From: Cordia subcordata | Lineage: Eukaryota > Streptophyta > Magnoliopsida > Boraginales > Cordiaceae | Direction of reading: 5' to 3' | Assembly: GCA_028554755.1 (NCBI GenBank) | Contig: JAPTOF010000016.1 | Location: 2,678,501 to 2,742,500 of the forward strand | DNA: 64,000 nt | Shown here: positions 1 to 12,671 of the stretch, one piece after another | Layout of the letters: every line of letters starts with the position of its first letter | Numbering within the stretch: the first letter of the stretch is position 1 | Program-made: the position numbers and the translations under genes | The notes under the pieces: model-generated | Seen by the model: the letters and a program-made list of their open reading frames with translations, nothing else | Told to the model about the DNA's origin: nothing | The model's database searches: none

Positions 1-55
1 ATTTTATTATTCTAATTTTTTTTTTAATTCATTTGTATTTCCTCGACATTCTTCT

Positions 56-463
56 GATATTCTAAGGTTATATTATTGGATAACAAGTTAATAACTGTTC
101 TCTTCAAAGATGAGAATTGGTATGAACAAAAAATGCTTAAAAAAGATATAAATATTATAGAAAAAACCTAATCATCATTGAAAAGAACATAACTTTTTAA
201 TTTTCAAGCATAAAATAATCAAAATAATACAATATAATAGAAAATCAAAATGTTGATATTCTAAGATTATATTATTGGATAACAAGTTAATAACTATTAT
301 CTTCAAAGATGGGAATTGGTATGAACAAAAAATGCTCATAAAAGATATAGATATTATTAAAAAAAAAAAAAAAACCTAATCATCATTGAAAAGAACATAA
401 ATTTTTAATATTAAAACATAAAATAATCAAAATAATACAATATAATAGAAAATCAAAATGTTA
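56..463. repeat. Tandem direct repeat, about 200-bp unit, two copies
   Basis: A block starting GATATTCTAAG at 56 is repeated starting at 256, so the period is 200 bp. The two copies differ by scattered substitutions and by a longer A-run in the second (about 360-374). Both end in the same ATAGAAAATCAAAATGTT string. It is non-coding and I do not recognise the family. Confidence 0.85.
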
Positions 464-1320
464 GTCAACAAATGTACGTATTAATTGGCGAACTTAAGCC
501 TTTTTAAACTTTTGATTATTGGACTATGTCTAAGATACTTTGGCCTAGAAAGGACAAGAGGAAAAATTCTCCCTAAAAGATAATCAACTTAATCTCCCGG
601 CTCTCGTGCAACCAACCAAAAAAAAAAAAAATTAGTATGGTAGTTGAAATAGGTATTAATATTCATTTTTAAAAAATAAAAAATAAGACGAATTGACTCG
701 AGAATAAAGTGTTATATAGTGGCAGGTTTTTCAAAGGAATAATTTGTTGGAGGTAAATAAAGTCGCATAGTGTATAGTATGACAATTTATATTATTACTC
801 CTAATAACCGGTCAATACTATTAAATATCTGAGTTTTTGAAACCAACAAGTCCTGCAGTCATATTATGTGAAATTTTGTAAGTAATCCAAGTATTAAAAT
901 ATAAGGTTATAATGTTACTCGCTTGTTGTAAATGTTAGAAGTTCCAAGATCAATTTTTTGTGACTACAAGTGCTGTATTATTGACTTTCGAACTCCCTTG
1001 AACCCCAAAAAGATTACTATGTTAAATGGAATTGGTCAAGCAGATATGTTTACACCACACCAAAGAAATTGGTCAAACAATTGTTTTTCCACGGCAATTT
1101 TATTATTATCTGCATTGCCTTTCATTCACTTTCAACTAATCTGCCAAGCAAAGAGTGACAAATCTGAGCAGAATTATTCAAAGTAAGGTTTCAGAAGCAA
1201 AATGTGTTGACTTGGAAGAAAAATGAAACTCGTGCTAGGCTGCTGGAATTTGTCTTCTTTTTTCCGAGTGTCCTCCTAGTCTCTTACTGCATTGTTTTCT
1301 AAACTCTGCCGATATAAAAA
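464..1320. other. AT-rich 5' flank of the receptor kinase gene
   Basis: This stretch contains no convincing gene. Short open frames (for example 932-1186) lack recognisable domains. The promoter and 5' UTR of the kinase gene must lie here; I see no feature that fixes the transcription start. Confidence 0.5.
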
Positions 1321-4848
<3,528 letters not shown>

Positions 4849-5871
4849 GCTTAGATTCCTCGTGCCAGTGTTAGACTAGTCAATGGCACGAAGAATAAAG
4901 TCGCGGATTGGATAGCTAAATATACGAACATTAACAATTGTTAGTTGTCTATACCAACCAGGTTTGCTCGTTCGTTCACTGCAGATTTTGCCCCTATTGG
5001 TTGGTAGCATAACTGATGTAACTTTCATTATTTTTCACTTTTAGTGAAGTATCCAATTTGGAAAATTTTCAAAAAATAAAAATCAATTCATTTACCAAAG
5101 TTGTAAAACATAACCTAATACTAGTTAGATTTTCCCATAGCGCATAAGTTACTTTTTGTAGACAATTTATGTATTGATAAATATTAAAATCTGTTCCATT
5201 AAGCACTTGAAGTTTTGAGTTCATGTTGCTTTAACAGGATACTTGGCACTGCAAGTCTGTTCTACCTTTTTTTTTCACTCATTTTCTTATTAAGATCGGA
5301 ATTGATTTAAATAAATTTCTGAAACATTGAAATTTAATATGAACGAGGAATAGTTTGTTAATGTTTCACACTAATATAAAATTTTTTGAACTGATAAAAA
5401 GTTTTGGAATAATAAGGACTTCACTAAAAGAATTATAATATTGAAGACCTTTGATTCAATTAACCCCAAAATAAAAGAAGATCTAAAAATAAAGTATACA
5501 AAATTTATCCCGCAACATTTTTGTTTCATTTCACATTTTCATCTAATTTTTTATTGCTGTTCTTTTAAATCATAGAATAACAATTATTCTAAAACACTGT
5601 CATTTTCTTTTTTTTTTTTTATTCTTGTCTGAAATTCAAAAGCAATTTTAACCATTTTAAACTACTCTCTCACAGTCATTAACAAAGTTTTCCAAATTCA
5701 AAATTCACCTGACTATTGCTTAGTAAATTTCTAAGTAAATTCTGCTGCATTGCTATTTCCGGTTACAAATGGCTAATTATTTGATTGTTTCTATAGGAAG
5801 AGAATATATGTATGGTAAAGAGAATGAGAAAAGGAAAAGGGGAAAAAAAAAATTTCTTGATGTGGGGGCAA
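4849..5871. other. Intergenic, 3' flank of the kinase gene
   Basis: AT-rich spacer with homopolymer runs and no gene that I can support. It presumably includes the kinase 3' UTR at its left end. Confidence 0.5.
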
Positions 5872-6073
5872 AGATGATGATGGAGGGTCACATGATACAC
5901 TAACAAGTGAGCTGTGAAACATCATTGGACCAAAAATCAGACATAAATGGGTACACTCAAATCTATCATCCTTAAATTATTCCATCCGCCACCCCACCCC
6001 CACCCTTTTGTGTCCCCTTCTCCGAAGCACGCCCCCAATTGTTCCCTCTCATCCAACACAGACAAAATTACAC
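5872..6073 (+). promoter_or_regulatory. Conserved non-coding block upstream of GRF copy 1
   Basis: About 200 bp lying 1.4 kb upstream of the GRF start codon is strongly conserved with the inverted counterpart at 32017-32222, whereas the sequence between it and the 5' UTR has largely diverged. Shared strings include AGCTGTGAAACATCATTGG and TGGGTACACTCAAATCT, plus a C-rich tract. Selective conservation suggests a cis-regulatory element; the bound factors are unknown. Confidence 0.6.
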
Positions 6074-6498
6074 TCGCGTGGCCTTAAACTACAATGATTA
6101 ATTATAGTAAAATGTTTTAAATATGAATTTATATATGATTCGGGTAAGAACCAGTTAAAAAAAATGATTTAAGTAGTGTGGTCTAATGGTGAGGATAATT
6201 GCAAAACAAAGAGAGCGAAACACTGATGTGGTGCAAGTCAAAAACTCTCTTACAATAAGTAGGAAGTATTTAAAAAAAGTTTATTGAAAAAAAAAGGAGA
6301 GAATTTTTAATTTAAAAGTATCTCTATACGTGAAAGGCCTTACCGTGAATTCCCTGCAAATAAAGTATTTATAAGAATGGTAAGGAAATTGACTGATAAT
6401 ATTGGGTCAAGATTAACTCTAAATCAATACCATTCTATCATTAATGTTATATGACTTATAATCGATTTAGAGTGTGTATTGTAACAAATTATATTATA

Positions 6499-6502
<4 letters not shown>

Positions 6503-6539
<37 letters not shown>
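6503..6539. repeat. (AT)n microsatellite
   Basis: An uninterrupted AT dinucleotide run of roughly 36 bp in the GRF copy 1 upstream region. Confidence 0.9.
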
Positions 6540-6540
<1 letters not shown>

Positions 6541-6661
6541 TTTTAGGACAAATGCGATGTCATGTTCGTCTCTAATACCTTGTCATCAAAATGAAAAATA
6601 GGACAAGAAAAAGCATCCGGACATCATTAACCATTTCCTTTATCTCATTCATACTACTGGA

Positions 6662-6990
6662 TTATGTTTGACTTAGCTTAGAAAAGAAGTACTTACAAGT
6701 TCTTGTTGCTGTTTGTTTATAAGTAAGTTATGATATGTTTGGCTTAACTTAGAAAAAATAGTCTTAGAGGCACTTGGTGTTTATGAGTAAAGTAATAATG
6801 CTGTCTACTTATATCTGATACAAGTAAATAATTATGTTTGACTTAGCTTAGAAAGAAGTATTAAGTAATTGGTGTTTGTTTATAAGTAAGTTATAATTTG
6901 TTTGGCTTGACTTAGAAACTCTTACACGCACTTGGTGGTCATGAATAAAGTGATGATGCTCTCTGCTTATATGTGACACAAGTTAACGGT
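6662..6990. repeat. Diverged tandem repeat, about 169-bp unit, two copies
   Basis: The string ATTATGTTTGACTTAGCTTA occurs at about 6661 and again at 6831, each followed by a TTTGTTTATAAGTAAGTTAT block, a CACTTGGTG block and a CTTATAT-TGA-ACAAGT block. The copies are diverged. Motifs of the TTTGGCTTAACTTAG and CTTATAAG type resemble MITE termini, so this may be a relic transposon that was duplicated. Confidence 0.6.
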
Positions 6991-7508
6991 ACCTTGATAG
7001 AATTTTTGTGAAAATGAAGTCTTTGTAAGTATCTGTTTTGGATCACTATACTTGCAATTCCTCAAAATTAGTCAAGAATAATCTTTGTCACTTAAAAAAT
7101 TAAAAGAAAAAAGGAAAAACTTATCAGGGTCTCACACACACACACACACACACACGCACACTACTTTGCTTCTACTCTCTGCTTTGGTTCTCTCCACCAT
7201 CCATGTCTGTCCAAACCCTAGATCTGTCCCTCTTTTAGGTAAAGCAAAGAAAACTACACACACTACTAAGATTCAAAAACACACACAGCCCATATAAATT
7301 TCTGTACACTTTTGTATGTGAATATATGTATATACACACAAGCATTGTTATTAACTGATTTTTGTGTGTTGTTTTGTGGGTGCAGCTCTATATATTCTTC
7401 AAAGTAACAAAAGGAGCAAAAGAGTGAGCTCTATTCTTCTTTTCTTTTGCAATTTTTTTTTGTTTTTTTTTTTTGTGGGTGAGAGAGAGGGAGGAGGGGG
7501 GAGGAGAG

Positions 7509-10500
7509 ATGAGTGGGACGGGTACGTCGGTGGCGACGGGGGTGGGGGTGGGGGAGGGGGGTGGGTATGTGTACAGGCCGCCGCCATTCACGGCGATTCA
7601 GTGGCAGGAGCTGGAACGTCAAGCCATGATATACAAGTACCTTGTGGCTGGCCTGCCCGTGCCACCGGACCTTGTCGTGCCCATACGCCGGAGTTTTGAG
7701 GCCCTCTCCGCTCGCTTCTTCCAGCACCCCAGTTGTAAGACACCATCCCTTTTTCCTCCTAACCACATTTGCTTGTGTATGGTCTTTTGTGTATATATAC
7801 ATGTTTATGTGTGCAATGAAGAAAGCTTTGAATTTTGTCATCTTTGTTGCTTCCTGGTGTTTAGAGAAATGGGATGTTGGTGTGTGATAAGAGTTACGTG
7901 CCTGGCATTCCGGTGTCTGTTGGATTTGATCTACTCTTTAGCTCTTTTGATATCTGAGTTTTGTGGTGGCACTTTCATTCAAGAGGAGTAATTACACATT
8001 TCGTTTAGTTAGGAATCGGATTTAATGGGTTATATTTTTTTTCTAATGAATATAAGTTAATCAAGATTGTAAGTAAGTTTGTTGTTGTAATTGTATGATG
8101 TCTATTTCATTGCTTAACGAGCTGACCTTTCACATGCTTATTCTATTTTTGCTCTTAAAAATTTCAATGGATCATATATTGGAAGTGCTTAAATTGGGTG
8201 GTGAATGAACTTTACAATGAATTTCTGAATAATTTCTACATTTGGAGCTTCAACTAAATTTCAAGACCTTTTGTTGTTGGGTGCTGTTATGGCTCTAATT
8301 TCAGATACAGCAGTTCTTGCTACTTCAGTTTTGGCTTGAAATTTGGTTATTTTACATGCAGTGGGTTATTGTTCCTATTATGGGAAGAAATTTGATCCTG
8401 AGCCAGGGAGGTGCCGGAGGACTGATGGGAAGAAGTGGAGGTGCTCCAAAGATGCTTATCCAGACTCCAAATATTGTGAGCGGCACATGCACAGAGGCCG
8501 CAACCGTTCAAGAAAGCCTGTGGAATCTCAATCAACTTCCCGGTCGTTGTCGACTGCAGTGTCGCGCATTACTACTGGGAACAGCAGTACCAGTGTAATT
8601 TTGCCGACTAGTGGCAGTGGAAGCTTCCAGAACGCGCCTTCCTATTCTGTTGTTAGTTCAGAAGCTCTGTCTTTCAGAGACAATGCAACTAAATTGCAGA
8701 TGGAGCCTGTTTCCTTTGCGATTGATATTAAAGACTACAGGTTTCTCATTACTGCCCTGCTGAGCAATATGGTTTTCTTTGTAGGCCAAATTATGTCATT
8801 TCTTATATATTCAGGCACGCTGATGGTTAGTAATGGTTCATATTAGGTGAAATATCTAGCGGTATCACTATCAGCGACACCTCCTAAAGTGGCTTATCTT
8901 ATCACCTTAGGCCACATCAAATATGGTTAAGAGAAAGTATTTATACGCTATGGAGCACAACTCTCTGTGTTGATTCTTTCACTTTTCTTTTGTCTTTGAG
9001 ATAACTAAAGTTTTACTTGAGTAAAGAAAGCAAGAAAGGACTGCATTTCTTACATTTCTTATTCTCTTTCTGCTGTTTGAGAAAATTACTATCAGAGCAC
9101 GAATTTCCACAAGTGACATTAACTAAAGATGATTGACTAGTATGTGCAGAACTGATCATCCTGTGGTGGGCCATATGTTTAATCTGTTCGTGTGGATCTT
9201 GTCTCATAAAGTGGGAAAATAATGTCTAAGGTAGACTAAGTTGATCCGAACAAGGATAGTGGAAGCTCTGATGTCGAAATAGGTTGTATATGAGTAACAG
9301 AAGAATAGAAATTTGTAGCCATTCTTTGCTGGTATTGCTGAAATGTGTCGGTGATGATTAAGGCTTCAAAGAGGTGAAGAATGTGCTATGTGCTGGTCAA
9401 GTTGGAATCTATAAAATTTTGAAGAAATTGAATAAAATTACCCCACAAATGTTGTTCTAAAATGGAGCCTTTCCACCAATGGGGCCTAGGGACCAATATG
9501 GGTCCTTAGTGGAGTGGGGGAAGTCTTGACTTTCTTTCTCCATTACACACTGGTCAACTGCCCAGCCACCTCTTTAGCTCATCTCTTGTCAATGCCAGAC
9601 CATTTTAATATTTAACAAATAATGCCATTCCCGCCTTGCGAAGTGAAGCTCAATCTGGTTTTTTCCTTTCAGGCGTGCTCTTAAAACTGTGATTACTACA
9701 CCCTAAGAAGGAACATTTTAGCGATGATGGTGTAGAAATGCCTTTTGAGAAGTCCAGAAGCATGGAACTTCAGCTTGGAATTTAATACACTACTTGCAGG
9801 GCTTTAACAAGGTTTTGGGGATTCTCTCAGTAGTGTTCTGCACTCCACTGACGAGGACCAACTCTGTTTGTGTAGACTTTTAATATTTCCAATTCAATAG
9901 GATTTGGAAAACCCAAAAGAAAGAGTCTACATGTGTTAACCTATAACATTTGGTCTCTGTAAAGTAACATGGTCCAAAAGCTCATTCAGACCTAAGGGCA
10001 TGAACCAAATTGTATAGGTAATGGCATTTGTACAAGAAGGTTCATGCTCCCTTGAACTACAACTCATACACACACCCACACTCGACCAGACATGGGGGTG
10101 ACATAAATGCTTTAGTGACCAAGAACTTTTTGAGAATCTTGGAAACCGTGTAATGCCTTTTAGGGGGGATCCGTGGCACCTATTCCAAGGCTGACTCAAA
10201 CTCGAGATCCTAAGTAGCATTACCACTAAACTTTACCCTCTTTATTGGGAGACCATGTAACTTGGCCTAAGTTTTGCTAAAAGATTTTAAAAGGACTAGT
10301 TGAAACGTAATAAACTCCTACCACCACTGACCAACCCAGTTGTCCCAGCTAACGAGATAGCATAACACCAAGGAACTGTAATTGCTGAACTATTATGCAG
10401 ATATTTGAATTATATACTTAATTATGGTTGATGCCTATGATGTAGAATTCCTGAATTAAAATAGTGGTAGTATCTATATGTATTTATGTCCTGGATTCTT

Positions 10501-11509
10501 CTATGGCTTTATGACACTTAATCCCAAACTAGATGTATCAGGTAGAAAAAAATAACATTGAACCAGAAATACTGACCCCATGATGATTAATCTGAAACTT
10601 GTTGCTGCTGATTACTCTTTTGAGATATTCAGTCTGCAGATGTGGTAGGTCGAGGATATTGATCTGTAAACACTAGCTTTTGAGGTTTTTCCTCACCTAT
10701 TCCCTTCAAACAAATTCAGAGGCCATTTATTCTTCATCTCTGAAGTAGTCTGCATTGGATGGGAGAATGCATGATCACATCAATGTGGTAGATCAGCCTT
10801 AGATTTCTCGTGTGATAGGATTCAGCTATTAATCTATCTATTCATGTCTAATTGCTGGAAAAGTAATTGACATTCAGGTATAAATATGGACCATACAGGT
10901 ATCTCCATGGACTGACATCTGGACCGGTGGAGTACAATTTTTCTTCAGAAGCTGCTGGAAATAGAAGTATGGGAATGAGCTTGAATGCAGACAGCACATG
11001 GCGCCTTATGCCATCTGAAGTGTCATCAACTGCACTGTCAATGGCAAAGAGTGATACTTTGCTGCTCGGCAATTCCTCCCACCAACTGCATGTGCCACAT
11101 GCTTTTCAGCCCATGATTGATTCTACATCTTCAAAACAGCGACAACAACATAGCTTTTTTGGCAGTGAGATTGGTGCACCAGGGCAAGTAAAGGAGGAGC
11201 AACATTCAATGCGTCCTTTCTTTGATGAGTGGCCAGCAACTAAAGAATCATGGTCCAACCCTGAGAATGAGGCTTCCAATAAAAATGCTTTCTCTACCAC
11301 TCAGCTGTCAATATCCATTCCGATGGCATCACCAGAATTCTCTTCTAGGGGTACGTGCTCCATATGTGGTGGTAAAAGATGATCCCAGTGTGAAAATATT
11401 GTCATATGCATGCAAAATGTGTCTGTCTTTATCTAGTTGAAGCTAATCTAGAACATCTTGTGTTGGGTGCAGATACATGAACGAAGTTGACTTTCACAAG
11501 AACTTCTAG
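7509..11509 (+). CDS. GRF: Growth-regulating factor (QLQ/WRC transcription factor), copy 1
   Basis: A plant transcription factor that works in the nucleus with GIF co-activators to promote cell proliferation in leaves and other organs. I place exons at 7509-7734, 8362-8740, 10899-11354 and 11473-11509, giving about 365 residues. The QLQ domain ([19 protein letters not shown], residues about 27-62) binds GIF. The WRC domain (about 77-120) has the zinc-binding C-x9-C-x10-C-x2-H pattern and the basic RRTDGKKWR stretch. The C-terminal part has [14 protein letters not shown] and [14 protein letters not shown], which recall GRF1/GRF2-type tails. The start is the first ATG after a GA-rich 5' UTR. 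Exon 3 has two in-frame acceptors 21 nt apart (exon starting 10878 or 10899). I chose 10899 because it gives the family-typical DYRYLHGL. The donor at 11355 is weak but keeps the C-terminal [11 protein letters not shown] frame. Its inverted paralogue lies at 18888-29285. Confidence 0.93.
8505..8525 (+). promoter_or_regulatory. miR396 target site in GRF copy 1
   Basis: CGTTCAAGAAAGCCTGTGG plus two A's, coding for the RSRKPVE residues at the end of the WRC domain. This is the standard miR396 complementary site of plant GRF mRNAs, so the transcript is predicted to be cleaved or repressed by miR396. The identity rests on known GRF biology; no small RNA data were available. Confidence 0.88.
10090..10250 (-). 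mobile_element. SINE-like relic in GRF copy 1 intron 2
   Basis: Read on the minus strand, AAGTTTAGTGGTAATGC (about 10217-10235) resembles a tRNA-type A box and GAGTTTGAGTC (about 10192-10205) a B box, as in plant tRNA-derived SINEs. A related sequence sits at the matching place in the inverted GRF copy (about 20161-20300), so the insertion would predate the duplication. The 3' end is not clear. Confidence 0.35.
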
Positions 11510-11685
11510 CAGTCCATGATGCAATGCAGTTCGAGAATATTTTATGTCCTTTGTCTGACGATCTTGCTTGTAAAAGATTTTGTATCTTTTGCAGCTGGAG
11601 CAAGTAGTTTTGTTGTTTTTCTGTCAGCCTCCAAGAACTATGTGGTTATGTTGTAAAAACAAGGTGATGCAAGTTTCTGCATTCC

Positions 11686-11691
11686 AATAAA
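11686..11691 (+). terminator. Likely poly(A) signal of GRF copy 1
   Basis: AATAAA about 180 bp after the stop codon, in a 3' flank that is conserved with the inverted copy (AATAAATGCATTTGACTG in both). Confidence 0.5.
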
Positions 11692-11940
11692 TGCATTTGA
11701 CTGCAGGCTCCCTTCTATGTGCCTCCTTTACGCTCTTTTTATTTGTAGTTGTAGGATGTCTGCAAGCGGATGGATTTACTCAAGAAACCAGTTTCTGTAA
11801 CATGCTTGCACACCGCACTGAGCTGTACAGTGTCATAAACTCGTAATGAGGTTTTATATGTTTGTTGATTTTATGTCAATTAGGAGTGCTAAATGCAGCA
11901 AGTTTTCTCGTTGAATAATCTTGCTGCAATCGAAGGCCCT

Positions 11941-12430
11941 TTTTAAAATCTTTCTGCAATTGAACTTGTAATGGTGGAAGGAATCGAATTCTTCTGATTA
12001 CCAGGCGAGTTTTTTAACAAAGGTAAACCAAATCAGGGTTCGTTTAAATTGATTTTCTTCAACCGCATTTTTCTAAAACTTTTGAAAAAAAAAGTTTTTT
12101 TTGAGAAGTTAAAAATTTTAATTTTTGAAAAAAAATTGAAACTGAGTTTTTTTTTTAGAGTTTTAATTTTTTTTTTCGAAATATAATCTAAATGCTTATT
12201 GCAAAAAGATATCTTTTTTAAGAGAAAAAAGTACCTTTTCATGAAAAATGGCTAATCCAAATAGGGCCTCAATCATTATTTCACTAGGCGAGTCAGTGAT
12301 ACAAACCTAGTGATGCCGCACATTTTCTCATTCTTTTTCTGCAAGCACCATCGACAAAATAGTAGTTCTGGAAAAGAAACTTGTTGCAATCACTCATGCG
12401 ATAACCATTTCCTGGAGAGATAAAAAGGTT
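11941..12430. other. Junction of left arm with unique spacer
   Basis: Similarity to the right arm ends near 11940. What follows is A/T homopolymer-rich sequence (12050-12240) with no supportable gene, then the probable 3' UTR of the AS8-like gene on the opposite strand. Confidence 0.45.
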
Positions 12431-12671
12431 AAAGCACTGAAAACACTTGAACTTCCAGAATTTTCTTTTCTTTTGGAATTACACAAAGGCTCGGAGTGGT
12501 AAAACATGAGAGATCCTAATGTAAACGAGGATAAAAATGAAGCGAAATATCAAAGATAAAAAACTACAGCAAGAAAGACTAGCTTTTCTATGGTAATTAC
12601 AAAGTTTCTGCAGCAAATTAAATGGCTGAAGCAATGCAAAATTGGGTAAAATGATCTCGATTCAGCGATAC

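Larger units (their letters stand above)
5872..11940 (+). repeat. Left arm of a large inverted duplication carrying a GRF gene
   Basis: This arm matches the reverse complement of about 18490-32222 in the upstream conserved block, 5' UTR, all exons, parts of the introns and the 3' flank. The left arm is compact (about 6 kb). The right arm is about 13.7 kb, mainly because of a retrotransposon insertion and expansion of its 5' flank. The spacer between the arms (about 6.5 kb) is unique and carries one gene. Boundaries are approximate because similarity fades at both ends. Confidence 0.8.

Noticed and set aside
932..1186. 84-residue open frame upstream of the receptor kinase
   Set aside because: No domain, no splice support and biased composition; it ends before the kinase start and is probably chance.
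7364..7841. Several overlapping frames on both strands around the GRF 5' end
   Set aside because: They are shadows of GC-rich GRF exon 1 and its purine/pyrimidine-rich 5' UTR; only the frame starting at 7509 has the QLQ domain.
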